A stretch of 64,000 nucleotides of DNA from Maribacter ulvicola (GCF_900155985.1 NZ_FTMA01000009.1:62001-126000); one strand, 5' to 3'. Shown: positions 47,433 through 56,051, counted from the first letter of the stretch. Made by a program: numbers and translations. Notes: generated by a model not told the origin, from the sequence alone.

Positions 47433-48944
47433 CTAATTGGTTTTTAGTTTAGGAATAAATAAAGTAAACGTTGACCCATTATTTTCTGCACTTGTAAACT
47501 CAAGACTGCCTCCTAAATTTTCAATATGTTGTTTCGCAATATTTAGACCTATACCCGTTCCTTGGGTCAATAAAGCATTCTCTGCTCTAAAATAACGATT
47601 AAAAATGTGTTTTTGCTCTTCCTCAGGTATGCCTATGCCTTGATCAATGACGTTAATGGAATAACCGGTATCTGGTAGTTCTACTTTAATGTCTATGGTA
47701 GTATCTTCTGGTGAATACTTAATGGCATTGTGTATTAAATTTGATAATGCCAACTCTAATGTTTTTTCATCAAAATTAATATTTAGCTCATCTATGTTGT
47801 CAGGGTAACGAATCTGTTGACCTGATTTAAGTAGCATATTACTATTATACACTACTTCATTGACAATTTTACTTAAAGGAAATTCAACTATTTTATAATT
47901 GACCTTACCAGACTCTAAGCGCTCAACAGATAGAAAATCGTTTAATATAGTGTCTAAGTATTTTACTTTATTCTTAATGGTGGTAATGTGTTTGTCTCTT
48001 TTTGGCTGTTGCGCTGTTTCAGTGTATTTGCCAAGTAAGGTAATAGAGGTTAAAATGCTACTTAGTGGTGTTTTAAATTCGTGAGACACTAAAGATAAGA
48101 ATCTGGTCTTTAGCTCATTAAGTTCTTTTTCAACGGCTAATGCTTCTGTGAGCTGTTGTGTGCGTTCTTCAACTGTTTTTTCTAGATTTTCAGTATAATT
48201 TTTTCGTTCTGTTATATCTAATATAAATGCTACATACACTTTATTTTCACCTAAAGTAGATAATTGTAAGTGTACTTCAACCGGGTATGTAGTGCCGTCT
48301 TTTCTACCGTGCTTGGTTTCAAATTTAACTTTAGCGGTCTCATCCTTTAATAATGGAGCTATTAAGGCTTGGAATCGAGAAATGGTCATTTCCGGTTTAA
48401 TGTCAACCGGGGTCATGTGATATAATTCATCAATTGAAAACCCAATATTCCTTTGTGCTTCTTTATTAACGTTCAGGAATTTAAAAGTTTCGGCATCAAA
48501 CACAAAAATTTCATTTAATGACTCATCAAAAATACTTGCCCAATGGCTTAATTCTTTTTCTCTGTTCTTACGGTCAGTAATATCAATAACCAACGCCATA
48601 ACGTAAGTAGCGCCATAAAACTCGAACGGATTTAACCCGGCCTCTACAGGGAATTCCTTGCCATCTTTACAGATTCCGTACAGGTTTCTGCCATGGCCCA
48701 TTTGGCGCTTATCACTTTTTGCAATAAACTTTTCTACATGGGCATCATGACCGGCGTGGTATCTTTTAGGAATGAGTACATCTAAGGGTTTTCCTAACAG
48801 TTCTCCCTTTTCATAACCAAACATTTGTTCTGATGAAGTGTTGGTAGCCACTACAATTTGATTGGCGTCTACCACGATAATTCCCTCAGATACTCCTTCT
48901 GATAGTAAGTTAAAAATGTCACTGTTTTTTTGAAAATCCTGCAT
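47433..48944 (-). CDS. PAS-domain sensor histidine kinase, FixL-like first PAS
   Basis: 503 aa, no transmembrane helix, so a soluble sensor. PAS1 about 8-128, PAS2 about 130-255, coiled-coil linker, HisKA with phospho-acceptor His288 (SLVSHEFKTPLSSI), HATPase about 390-500 (NLIHNAIKYSP; GTGIGLNIAKQ). PAS1 aligns with the haem PAS of FixL: His66 (GHDAHV) falls on the haem ligand His200 and Arg86 (MGHGR) on Arg220 of Bradyrhizobium FixL, with the same 20-residue spacing. Non-haem PAS domains can share this pattern, so haem binding is inferred. Output is very likely the fused regulator downstream. Confidence 0.9.
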   Translation of the reverse strand: MQDFQKNSDIFNLLSEGVSEGIIVVDANQIVVATNTSSEQMFGYEKGELLGKPLDVLIPKRYHAGHDAHVEKFIAKSDKRQMGHGRNLYGICKDGKEFPVEAGLNPFEFYGATYVMALVIDITDRKNREKELSHWASIFDESLNEIFVFDAETFKFLNVNKEAQRNIGFSIDELYHMTPVDIKPEMTISRFQALIAPLLKDETAKVKFETKHGRKDGTTYPVEVHLQLSTLGENKVYVAFILDITERKNYTENLEKTVEERTQQLTEALAVEKELNELKTRFLSLVSHEFKTPLSSILTSITLLGKYTETAQQPKRDKHITTIKNKVKYLDTILNDFLSVERLESGKVNYKIVEFPLSKIVNEVVYNSNMLLKSGQQIRYPDNIDELNINFDEKTLELALSNLIHNAIKYSPEDTTIDIKVELPDTGYSINVIDQGIGIPEEEQKHIFNRYFRAENALLTQGTGIGLNIAKQHIENLGGSLEFTSAENNGSTFTLFIPKLKTN

Positions 48945-48966
48945 ATATCAAATATATTAATTACAC

Positions 48967-48978
48967 TGATTATTATCA
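48967..48978. promoter_or_regulatory. FNR-like dyad between histidine kinase and TerB-like genes
   Basis: TGATTATTATCA, the same TGAT-N4-ATCA core as at 46357-46368. It is 23 bp upstream of the kinase start and 62 bp upstream of the divergent 49041 gene, so it may serve autoregulation or the divergent gene. Confidence 0.45.
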
Positions 48979-49040
48979 TATAAAAAGTGCACTCTATATT
49001 TTAATTTTATCTTTAAATCAACTTCAAAAAAAACAATACA

Positions 49041-49442
49041 ATGGAAAATACTGCGAAAACAATGAACGGACTCTATGAAAATTTAGGAAAGCTTTTTTAT
49101 GCCGTTGCCATAAGTGACGGTACCGTTCATAATAATGAATGGGAAAAAGTTAAAGAGCTTGTAAAACAAGATTGGTTGTATTTAGATGACTTTACCGACC
49201 GTTACGGTACAGATGCCGCCAACCAAATTGAAATTGTATTTGATGTGTTAATGGAAACTACCAAAAGTAGTAAGGAGTGTTTTGATGCGTTTAAGGATTT
49301 CTATAAACTACATCCGCACGCATTTTCTGAGCAAATAAAAACCTTGACCAAAAAGACGGCCAAGGCTATTGCAAGTTCTTTTTCAGGAAATAATAAATCT
49401 GAATTAATTATGCTGGCAAAAATTGATCTGCTTTTAGATTAA
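49041..49442 (+). CDS. TerB-like small helical protein
   Basis: 133 aa, all alpha. The FYAVAISDGTVHNNEWEKVKELVKQ segment has the acidic helix pattern (A-x-S-D-G...E) of TerB/DnaJ-N-like tellurite-resistance-family domains. Function unknown. Divergent from the PAS kinase across 96 bp with an FNR-like site; its 3' end overlaps the dehydrogenase gene on the other strand by 4 bp. Confidence 0.65.
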   Translation: MENTAKTMNGLYENLGKLFYAVAISDGTVHNNEWEKVKELVKQDWLYLDDFTDRYGTDAANQIEIVFDVLMETTKSSKECFDAFKDFYKLHPHAFSEQIKTLTKKTAKAIASSFSGNNKSELIMLAKIDLLLD

Positions 49443-50920
49443 AGCTGTATCATTAGTTTTTTTATATCTGGATCTGCATATATTTTTTGAACCAAATCAC
49501 TATAAATACGAGTAAATCTTTCTTCGTTGATTAAATTACCGAATAAAGATTCTTGTCTTATAAATGCCAATGGATCAGACTGGGTTTTGCTGGCAGCTTG
49601 GTGCAGTTGATCTTGCATGGCATCAATAATCGCTATAGAGTTTCCGTTCTTGTCTATTCCTTTGTCACTATAATAACACCATGCGGCAATAACTAAAGTG
49701 GCAAATTTAATACTGCCGGCGTTTGCTAAATTATCTTGGATTGTGGCTATTAAAAATTTTGGCAATTTTGCAGAACTCTCTGAGCAAATACGGCTTACGC
49801 TATCTTTAATATTTGGGTTGGCAAAACGTTCTTGTAAGCTGTCTTTGTAAGCTGTTAAATCAATGCCTTCTAATTGATCTAAAATTGGTGTGGCTTCTTC
49901 GTCCATGAAAGCTCGTAAATAGGTTACGAACAAATCATCTTCCATGCAAGCGTTTATAGTTGGGTGACCATGGATGGCACCCAAAATACCAAGAACGGAA
50001 TGACCTGCGTTTAAAAGGCGCAATTTCATTTTTTCATATGGCTTTACGTCTGGTACAAATTGCACTCCAACTTTTTCAAATTCTGGTCTACCATTAGAGA
50101 AATTATCTTCAATGACCCATTGAATGAATGGTTCACAAGTAACTGGCCATTCATCTTTAAGTCCGTATGTATTTTCTAAATAATTAATATCTGCCTGTGT
50201 AGTAACGGGAGTAATACGATCTACCATACTGTTAGGGAAACTTACTTCCTTTTCAATATAAGCAGCCAATTCTTCATTCTGCTTTTTTGCAAATGTCAGC
50301 AGCATTTCTTTGGCAACATCACCATTATGTTGAATATTGTCACAAGACATTACCGTAAAGGCAGGTAGCCCTTGTACTTTTCTTTTTTTGATGGCAGCGG
50401 TTAAAAATCCGTATATAGTTTTAGGGTCGTTCGGATGTTGTAATTCATGCTGTATATCTGCATTTTCAAAATCGAATTCACCCGTTGCCGGATTAAAATT
50501 GTACCCTCCTTCAGTAATGGTCAGGGATACTATTTTTGTATCAGGATGTGCCATTTGATCAATTACAACATCAGGCGTGTCATATCCTAATTTGAAGTCG
50601 ATGATAGAACCTATTATTTGAGAATCTATTCTACCGTCCGGATGCTTTATGATCAAAGTATACATGCCGTTTTGTTTCTGTAAGATGTCATGAATTTTTT
50701 GATCACCCTCTCGCAGTCCAATACCGCAAATTCCCCATTCAGAAGCATTTTCTTTTTCTTGTAACAAATGGGTGTAAAAGGCCTGGTGGGCTCTATGAAA
50801 ACCACCTACACCAACGTGCACCATACCTACTTTAAGTGATTTTCTATCAAATGTAGGGGTAGGTATTTGTTTGCTTATTTCTGCTAAATTATTGCTGTTC
50901 AGCATTACTTCTTTTATCAT
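49439..50920 (-). CDS. Mannitol-dehydrogenase-family oxidoreductase
   Basis: 493-aa polyol-specific long-chain dehydrogenase (mannitol 2-dehydrogenase/fructuronate reductase/arabinitol dehydrogenase group). N-terminal NAD region VHVGVGGFHRAHQAFYTHL; catalytic lysine signature KMKLRLLNAGHSVLGILG. The substrate is not certain, but residues after the N-terminal part (WPVTCEPFIQWVIEDNF) fit mannitol 2-dehydrogenase. Separated by only 2 bp from an upstream NCS1-type permease gene, so a transport-plus-oxidation operon is likely. Confidence 0.9.
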   Translation of the reverse strand: MIKEVMLNSNNLAEISKQIPTPTFDRKSLKVGMVHVGVGGFHRAHQAFYTHLLQEKENASEWGICGIGLREGDQKIHDILQKQNGMYTLIIKHPDGRIDSQIIGSIIDFKLGYDTPDVVIDQMAHPDTKIVSLTITEGGYNFNPATGEFDFENADIQHELQHPNDPKTIYGFLTAAIKKRKVQGLPAFTVMSCDNIQHNGDVAKEMLLTFAKKQNEELAAYIEKEVSFPNSMVDRITPVTTQADINYLENTYGLKDEWPVTCEPFIQWVIEDNFSNGRPEFEKVGVQFVPDVKPYEKMKLRLLNAGHSVLGILGAIHGHPTINACMEDDLFVTYLRAFMDEEATPILDQLEGIDLTAYKDSLQERFANPNIKDSVSRICSESSAKLPKFLIATIQDNLANAGSIKFATLVIAAWCYYSDKGIDKNGNSIAIIDAMQDQLHQAASKTQSDPLAFIRQESLFGNLINEERFTRIYSDLVQKIYADPDIKKLMIQL

Positions 50921-50922
50921 TT

Positions 50923-52641
50923 TTAGCTCAATTTTTTAGATTTTCCTCGTAATAAGGCCCAATAGGCGGTAACGAAGTAGGTTACCGTACATATAAATGC
51001 ATAACGGTAAAAGGTTTCTCTATTTTCAACATAGCTATTTTCGTTAGCACTGTCAAATAACACTATACCAGCCAATATCAAGGTGATTATAAGAGCAGTA
51101 AGGGAAACCAGTTTTATCACTTTTGATAAGGGAGTGGTGTCTTTCTTAGGTGTGGTTTCTAGTTTACTTTTCTCTTCTTGGTATGCTACAATTTTTTCAT
51201 TGCGTAGTCTTTCTTTTTCTTCAGCTTGTGGGTACTTATTTTTAGCTCCGTATTTACCTGCTAGAATTGTGTATACAATAATAGTGAACATCCATGTAGG
51301 TATGAACAGGTAGAAGAAAGACATCACGTTCAGTGCATTTAAACCAAAACCGAAAACCAGTCCTAATCCCCAGGAAATTATTGCAGGAGAGCTAAAAGTG
51401 AGATTGCGGTAAGAAGACCAATAGCGGGTGTATCCAATTTTTGGAAATATTTGATGTTCTGCAAATACAATTCCACCTACAGGAACTACCAATAAACCTG
51501 CATAGGTCAACAGTGGTAAAATCTGTGAGAATACAAAAGGGAAACAAGCTATGGCTATAGTAATTAAACCCACTACTATGGTCGTCTTTTTTCGTGAATG
51601 GTTATAAAAAATTGCTTGTGCCGCTAATCCTGCTCTATATAGATTAGTGATTGCCGTTGTCCAGCCTGCAACGATTACTATTACAAAACCAGACCAACCT
51701 AAAGCATAAAAAGCAACATCGCCGGGGTCTAGTTCAACAATTGTTTTCCCTATAATTACCGCAGCTCCAGCTCCCATAATACCGGCAGCGATCCAGGCAA
51801 CATAGTGCCCAAACATCATACCTGTACTGGTTGCGAGTCCGTAAGATTTCTTTTTGGCAAAACGTAGTAAAGCCATATCAATTAAGCCGAAATGGGTAAT
51901 GGTGTTTGCGGCCCACGCGAACCCGATGACTTCAACAAGTCCGATACCGGGTTCTCCTGCGCTATCAACTCCTGTCCATATCGATCGGTCTCCAAGCGAT
52001 ATCAAATCATTCCATCCGTAAGGTAATGTTGTTCCTAATACATCTAAAGATAAAGCTGGTAATAATACCATTGCACCACTCGTGAACATGACAAAAAGCC
52101 AGGGCGCACATATTCCTGAAAATTCAGAAACTGCATTAAATCCGTATAAAGCAATAGAAACCACTACGAGCCCAACACAAAATACGATGATTACAAACCA
52201 CATGTTGGTGGGGTACCAGTTCAATTGTGCGGGAATATCAAAAGCAAAACGCACTGCTGTAGCGGACACGGTGATCATAGCTGCGGATATCACCGAGAAA
52301 ATAATAACGTTTGCCCAATTGTAGAGCTTAGTCATGGAATCTCCTGCAATTTTGTTTAGGTAGGTGTATAAGCTTAACCTTGTTTCTACGGCAATTGGCG
52401 AGGTAATGAAGGTCCAGCTAAGTACTGCCAAAATATTACCGATCAATAGACCTAAAATAATGTCCATTGTTTTGGCTCCTAGTGCTACAAACGTAGCACC
52501 AATTACAAACTCTGTTGCTGCTACGTGTTCTGCGGCGTACAAACCTGCAAAATGGGTCCAATCATGTAGCTTATGTTTTGCAACGGGTAGTTGTTCTTCG
52601 TTTAAATTTTCGAACGCGGCATAGTCGTTGTTTTTTGACAT
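50923..52641 (-). CDS. NCS1-type permease (purine-cytosine permease-like)
   Basis: 572 aa with about 12 transmembrane helices. N-terminal HDWTHFAGLYAAEHVAATEFVIGATFVALGA region and the GYxG-like helices resemble the nucleobase:cation symporter-1 family. C-terminal extension of about 90 residues with two more hydrophobic stretches. Family members usually carry purines, cytosine, allantoin or hydantoins; the tight coupling to a polyol dehydrogenase suggests another substrate here. First gene of the pair; dyads upstream may be operators. Confidence 0.8.
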   Translation of the reverse strand: MSKNNDYAAFENLNEEQLPVAKHKLHDWTHFAGLYAAEHVAATEFVIGATFVALGAKTMDIILGLLIGNILAVLSWTFITSPIAVETRLSLYTYLNKIAGDSMTKLYNWANVIIFSVISAAMITVSATAVRFAFDIPAQLNWYPTNMWFVIIVFCVGLVVVSIALYGFNAVSEFSGICAPWLFVMFTSGAMVLLPALSLDVLGTTLPYGWNDLISLGDRSIWTGVDSAGEPGIGLVEVIGFAWAANTITHFGLIDMALLRFAKKKSYGLATSTGMMFGHYVAWIAAGIMGAGAAVIIGKTIVELDPGDVAFYALGWSGFVIVIVAGWTTAITNLYRAGLAAQAIFYNHSRKKTTIVVGLITIAIACFPFVFSQILPLLTYAGLLVVPVGGIVFAEHQIFPKIGYTRYWSSYRNLTFSSPAIISWGLGLVFGFGLNALNVMSFFYLFIPTWMFTIIVYTILAGKYGAKNKYPQAEEKERLRNEKIVAYQEEKSKLETTPKKDTTPLSKVIKLVSLTALIITLILAGIVLFDSANENSYVENRETFYRYAFICTVTYFVTAYWALLRGKSKKLS

Positions 52642-52693
52642 AAGTTGAGTTGGTAATGAGATTTTTTATATTGTTACAATTGAGTACTGATAT

Positions 52694-52712
52694 TAGACAT
52701 ACAATGTGTCTA
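52694..52712. promoter_or_regulatory. Dyad upstream of the permease-dehydrogenase operon
   Basis: TAGACA (52694-52699) and TGTCTA (52707-52712), perfect 6-bp arms in a 19-bp dyad, 53 bp before the permease start. Candidate operator. Confidence 0.35.
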
Positions 52713-52750
52713 GTTTAATTTTTAATCAGATTTGAAAGTATTTAATTTTT

Positions 52751-52820
52751 TAATAACTCGTATTAAAATTTGTTAATCTTCCATTTTTTAAAAATATAAA
52801 AAAAATACGAGTAGTTATTA
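52751..52820. repeat. Inverted repeat upstream of permease operon
   Basis: ACTCGTATT (52756-52764) and AATACGAGT (52804-52812) are perfect 9-bp inverted copies; TAATA/TTATTA flanks extend them with a 3-nt bulge. Could be paired regulator sites or an RNA/DNA stem. Confidence 0.35.
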
Positions 52821-52921
52821 TCAACGGTGTTTTTGGCTAATAGATATTACTAACTTTAGGTATTTAAGGACAATCTAACCTTATGTAAATTGTTCGTTTT
52901 ATAAGCTATAAACGTGGTTCT

Positions 52922-53737
52922 TTACTTTTTAAACTCCCTTTTATTTAAAGCGTTATTGAATTTAATGTTAGACCAGTTTACCGTTGTCCATGGGGCATCG
53001 TTTACTGCTGCTTTCCAAGTAGATTTCTTGTATTTTCGCTTTGTTGGTAATAGCATCCCATCAACTTCTTCATATTTTAATGTCATTAAATACGGGGTTT
53101 CTACAACTGCAAAGTCTGCAACCGTGAATAGAAATTGATCCACAAGAGATGTATTTTTATTAATATAAAGCTGATAAATATCGGTAGGTTTGGATTCCCC
53201 AAAATTGAACGATATTTTTACAACTTCATAAGCAATATCGTTTAAGGTTTCTTCGCCTAAATATTTATAGGTAACACCTTTGTCCATTAACTTCTGAAAC
53301 ATGGTAAACCAATAGAAATTGGTAGGTCTGTTAAAAGCAACTTTTTTTAAGGCAATACTATCGTTAAGAATTTCTCCGTTCTGTTTAAGCCAGAATTCTT
53401 TACCATCATAACCTTGCTCAATAGTTCCTTCTAGATCACTTAATGTTCTTTCATGCAGTTCATATTTTCCATATGACAATTCACCATCAAAAATGTACTT
53501 CTCTGTTGAGATATCTGTTTTACCATCAGCAGTTTGGTAGGTATACGTATACAGTACATCTTTCTTGGTGCGTAGTGTGTTGTAATCGCCAACTTTATCT
53601 AACATTTTTGAGACCAATTCTTGACCTTTATTTGTAACTACAGGAGTTTTAAGAGCTTCTTTGTTGGCGGACTGTTCTCCTTTGCAAGAAGTGATTAAGA
53701 TGCCTATGGCTACTATTGTGGTAATTTTAAATTTCAT
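52922..53737 (-). CDS. Lipoprotein of unknown function (LolA-like fold suggested)
   Basis: 271 aa. Start ATG 53737 gives a lipoprotein signal MKFKITTIVAIGILITSC with lipid-bearing Cys18; a longer frame from 53803 would place 22 unrelated residues first. The mature part is beta-rich (YTYTYQTADGKTDISTEKYIFDG; YKYLGEETLNDIAYEVVKISF), reminiscent of the DUF6503/outer-membrane-lipoprotein-sorting-like proteins of flavobacteria. Follows the SDR by 20 bp and probably belongs to the TetR-governed run. Confidence 0.7.
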   Translation of the reverse strand: MKFKITTIVAIGILITSCKGEQSANKEALKTPVVTNKGQELVSKMLDKVGDYNTLRTKKDVLYTYTYQTADGKTDISTEKYIFDGELSYGKYELHERTLSDLEGTIEQGYDGKEFWLKQNGEILNDSIALKKVAFNRPTNFYWFTMFQKLMDKGVTYKYLGEETLNDIAYEVVKISFNFGESKPTDIYQLYINKNTSLVDQFLFTVADFAVVETPYLMTLKYEEVDGMLLPTKRKYKKSTWKAAVNDAPWTTVNWSNIKFNNALNKREFKK

Positions 53738-53757
53738 GCGTTTTTGTTTAATGGGGA

Positions 53758-54494
53758 TTAGATTAGAGCGCCATTGGCACCAATGACTTGACCAGAAATC
53801 CATTTAGAATCATTATGTGCTAAGAATAAAACCACTCTCGCAATATCTATGGGTTGTGCCAGCCTATCAAAGGCGTTCATGGAACTTAGCTTGTCTATGA
53901 ATTCTTGTGATTTTCCTTTTAAGAATAAATCGGTCTCCGTGGCTCCAGGAGCCAGAGCGTTTACAGAAATGCCCCTGCCTATTTCTTTTGAAAATACTCT
54001 TGTCATTTGTTCTACTGCAGCTTTTGTGGCGGAGTATAAAGCGTAAAAGATGGAAACATGAGTTTTGCCGTGCTAGATGAAATATTAATAATGTTGCCAT
54101 TATCGGATAATTTACTGTCCGCTTCTTGCAGTGTATTGAAAACTCCTTTAACGTTTACATCGAATAGCCTGTTAAAATCTTCTTGTGTGTTGTCTTTCAG
54201 TTTCTTGGTGACCAAGACGCCAGCGTTGTTTACCAATACATCTACCTTACCAAATGCCGCTATGGTTTGGTCAAATAGCTGGGTTACTTGATCTCTATCG
54301 CTTACATCTGCCTTTAATGCAATAGCGGTTCCTCCGTGATCTTTAATTTTAGCTACTGTAGCGTCTGCATCTTTTGTACTGTTGGAATGATTCACGATAA
54401 CTCTAGCGCCATTCTCTGCTAATAATAGGGCTATTTCTTGCCCGATACCTCTAGAGGCTCCAGTAACGATTATTACTTTGTCTTCTAATCTCAT
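53758..54494 (-). pseudogene. SDR-family oxidoreductase, frameshifted
   Basis: Short-chain dehydrogenase split in two frames. The first (54494 down to 54012) carries TGASRGIGQ, NNAG and the Ser motif INISSSTAK, then runs into nonsense after PSFTLY. The second frame resumes exactly with Y-SATKAAVEQMTRVFSKE, the catalytic YxxxK, through ASGQV-type end WISGQVIG. In the minus strand TTTATAC in place of TTTAC (TA doubled at 54035-54038 on +) accounts for the shift, so deletion of 2 bases restores a normal 245-aa SDR. An assembly error is possible. Confidence 0.85.
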
Positions 54495-54525
54495 GGTTCA
54501 AGTTTTAGTGATTTATTGTAAAGGG

Positions 54526-55311
54526 TTATAAGCTGGTTAACTTGTCGGTAACCAATTTTAAATTGGGTTCATTGATTTCAGGAGTGGGGGATAGTGGGTA
54601 TAATTGAGCTCCAGGTCTGCTTATAAATGCACCTCTCCAATTTGCCCATAGCGCTCCAGATATATCCCAGCCATGTGCCGCTATCAAAAGACTTTCTTGT
54701 GGTTGAATATTCATTTTTCGAGCAGCCCAATTATAGGCATCGACATGAGGTTTAAATTTACCTATATCTTCAATGCTTAAGCGTTGATCAAAGTATTTGG
54801 TTAATCCGGCATTTTTAAATTGCGTTTCAACCCCTTTGTTAGAGGAGTTGGTAAACGATACAAGCTTGTAGCCAGCATCTTTTAAAGATTGTAAGGCAGA
54901 TGGAACTTCGGGGTGTGCAGGTAAAGAACGTATGGGGTCTACAATAGATTTTTTTGCCTCATTGTGACTTAATGCAATGCCATTATTGGCTGCAACCATT
55001 TGAAGTGCTGCGGCGCCTATTATTGCAAAATCATTGTATTGGTTGGCTACAGTCGATACCAATGAATATTGTAACATGGTCGTGAACCAAAGTGGTAGTA
55101 AATCGTTTCTGCCATTTAGCGCTTCTGCTACACTGTCTTTCATTGCAGTTAAATCTAACAAGGTTTCATTGACATCGAAAAACAACACTTTTGGTCTTTC
55201 GGTTTTTAATTCCTTATTGTTGTGTGTTGCGAAACCTAAAGTAGGAATGGTTACACCGGCTGTGCCAAGAATAGTTGACTTTTTAATAAACTCCCTTCTG
55301 TTCGTATTCAT
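54526..55311 (-). CDS. Tat-exported type II haloacid dehalogenase-like protein
   Basis: 261 aa. N-terminal twin-arginine signal NRREFIKKS followed by a hydrophobic stretch, so likely folded before export to the periplasm. HAD core: nucleophile Asp46 in FFDVNETLLD, motif II SFTNSSNKG, and motif IV-like AAHGWDISGALWANWRGAF, the pattern of L-2-haloacid dehalogenases. The usual cytosolic enzymes lack export signals. Lies between a TetR gene and an SDR on the same strand; dehalogenase activity is inferred. Confidence 0.8.
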   Translation of the reverse strand: MNTNRREFIKKSTILGTAGVTIPTLGFATHNNKELKTERPKVLFFDVNETLLDLTAMKDSVAEALNGRNDLLPLWFTTMLQYSLVSTVANQYNDFAIIGAAALQMVAANNGIALSHNEAKKSIVDPIRSLPAHPEVPSALQSLKDAGYKLVSFTNSSNKGVETQFKNAGLTKYFDQRLSIEDIGKFKPHVDAYNWAARKMNIQPQESLLIAAHGWDISGALWANWRGAFISRPGAQLYPLSPTPEINEPNLKLVTDKLTSL

Positions 55312-55327
55312 ATTTAAAGATGATTAA

Positions 55328-55351
55328 AAAACATTCTATACAGTATGTTTT
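55328..55351. promoter_or_regulatory. TetR-type operator candidate upstream of HAD gene
   Basis: 24-bp imperfect palindrome, 20 of 24 positions symmetric, with outer arms AAAACAT/ATGTTTT. On the minus strand it contains CATACTGTA followed by TAGAATGTTTT. It is 16 bp before the HAD start and 12 bp beyond the tetR stop. Confidence 0.5.
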
Positions 55352-55363
55352 TAGGTAAAAAAA

Positions 55364-55966
55364 TTAGTGTTTAAGTTGTTTTAGGTATATAGACAAACCA
55401 TTTAAATAATCATTGATTACTATATCATCATCATATAATTTTCGAATTCCGCGAATTCCCTCAAAAGAACTAATAAGGTAAACTGCAACAGCAGTACTAG
55501 AAATATCTTTTTTAATAGAATTTTCAGCTTTTCCTCTTTCCAAAAGATCGATAAGGGCAGTTTTCCATTCCTCTATTATATTCTTCAATGCTCTTTGGTA
55601 AACTTTTTCATGGTCACCAATTTCATTTATTAAATTGTTTGTAGGGCAGCCGTGCTTTTTCTCATATAGGGAAAAAGACTTTAGGCTGTTAAGAAAGGTA
55701 TTTTCTAAAATGGTATATACGTTACCATCATTGTATAACGGATATACCATTCTTTTTTAAACTCTGCTCTGTACTTTTTTAGTGATGACGGCCAAGCCTA
55801 ATTCTTTTTTATTTGTGAAATGATGGTAGAAGGCACCTTTTGTTAAAGAGGTAGCCTTCATTATTTTTTCTATGCTGGTAGTTTTAAATCCGTCTTCATA
55901 AAACAGCTTAAACGCCTCGTTCAATATAATTTGTTTTGATAGTTCAGATTTTAATGCCTGCTTCAT
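55364..55966 (-). pseudogene. TetR/AcrR-family regulator interrupted by an in-frame stop
   Basis: Reads through as a 200-codon TetR gene. Codons 1-69: helix-turn-helix KATSLTKGAFYHHFTNKKELGLAVI, the family DNA-binding signature. Codon 70 is TAA (55757-55759). The same frame then continues KRMVYPLYNDGNV to a normal ligand-binding domain ending YLKQLKH. A single base change would restore one protein. Homologues have an aromatic residue near here, so TAA probably arose from a TAT or TTT-like codon. Nonsense mutation or sequencing error. Confidence 0.85.
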
Positions 55967-55982
55967 ACTGTAAAGATGTTTA
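55964..55982. promoter_or_regulatory. TetR-type operator candidate overlapping the tetR start
   Basis: CATACTGTAAAGATGTTTA on the + strand, spanning the tetR start codon (CAT at 55964-55966). It matches the operator at 55328-55351 (CATACTGTA, then AG-ATGTTT) with one base fewer in the middle. Suggests autoregulation. Confidence 0.45.
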
Positions 55983-56051
55983 ATAAAATACGATAGGGAA
56001 TGTTTTTTGGCAATGTTTAACCAATTATTAACGGTTAAGTTAAATTTTCAG

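Noticed and set aside
48949-48956. TATATTTG as the kinase promoter -7
   Set aside because: Exact match, but it would place the transcript start at the start codon and there is no -33; kept only as a note.
53738-53803. Extended start of the lipoprotein
   Set aside because: ATG 53737 begins an ideal lipoprotein signal, and the extra stretch overlaps the SDR 3' end in another frame.
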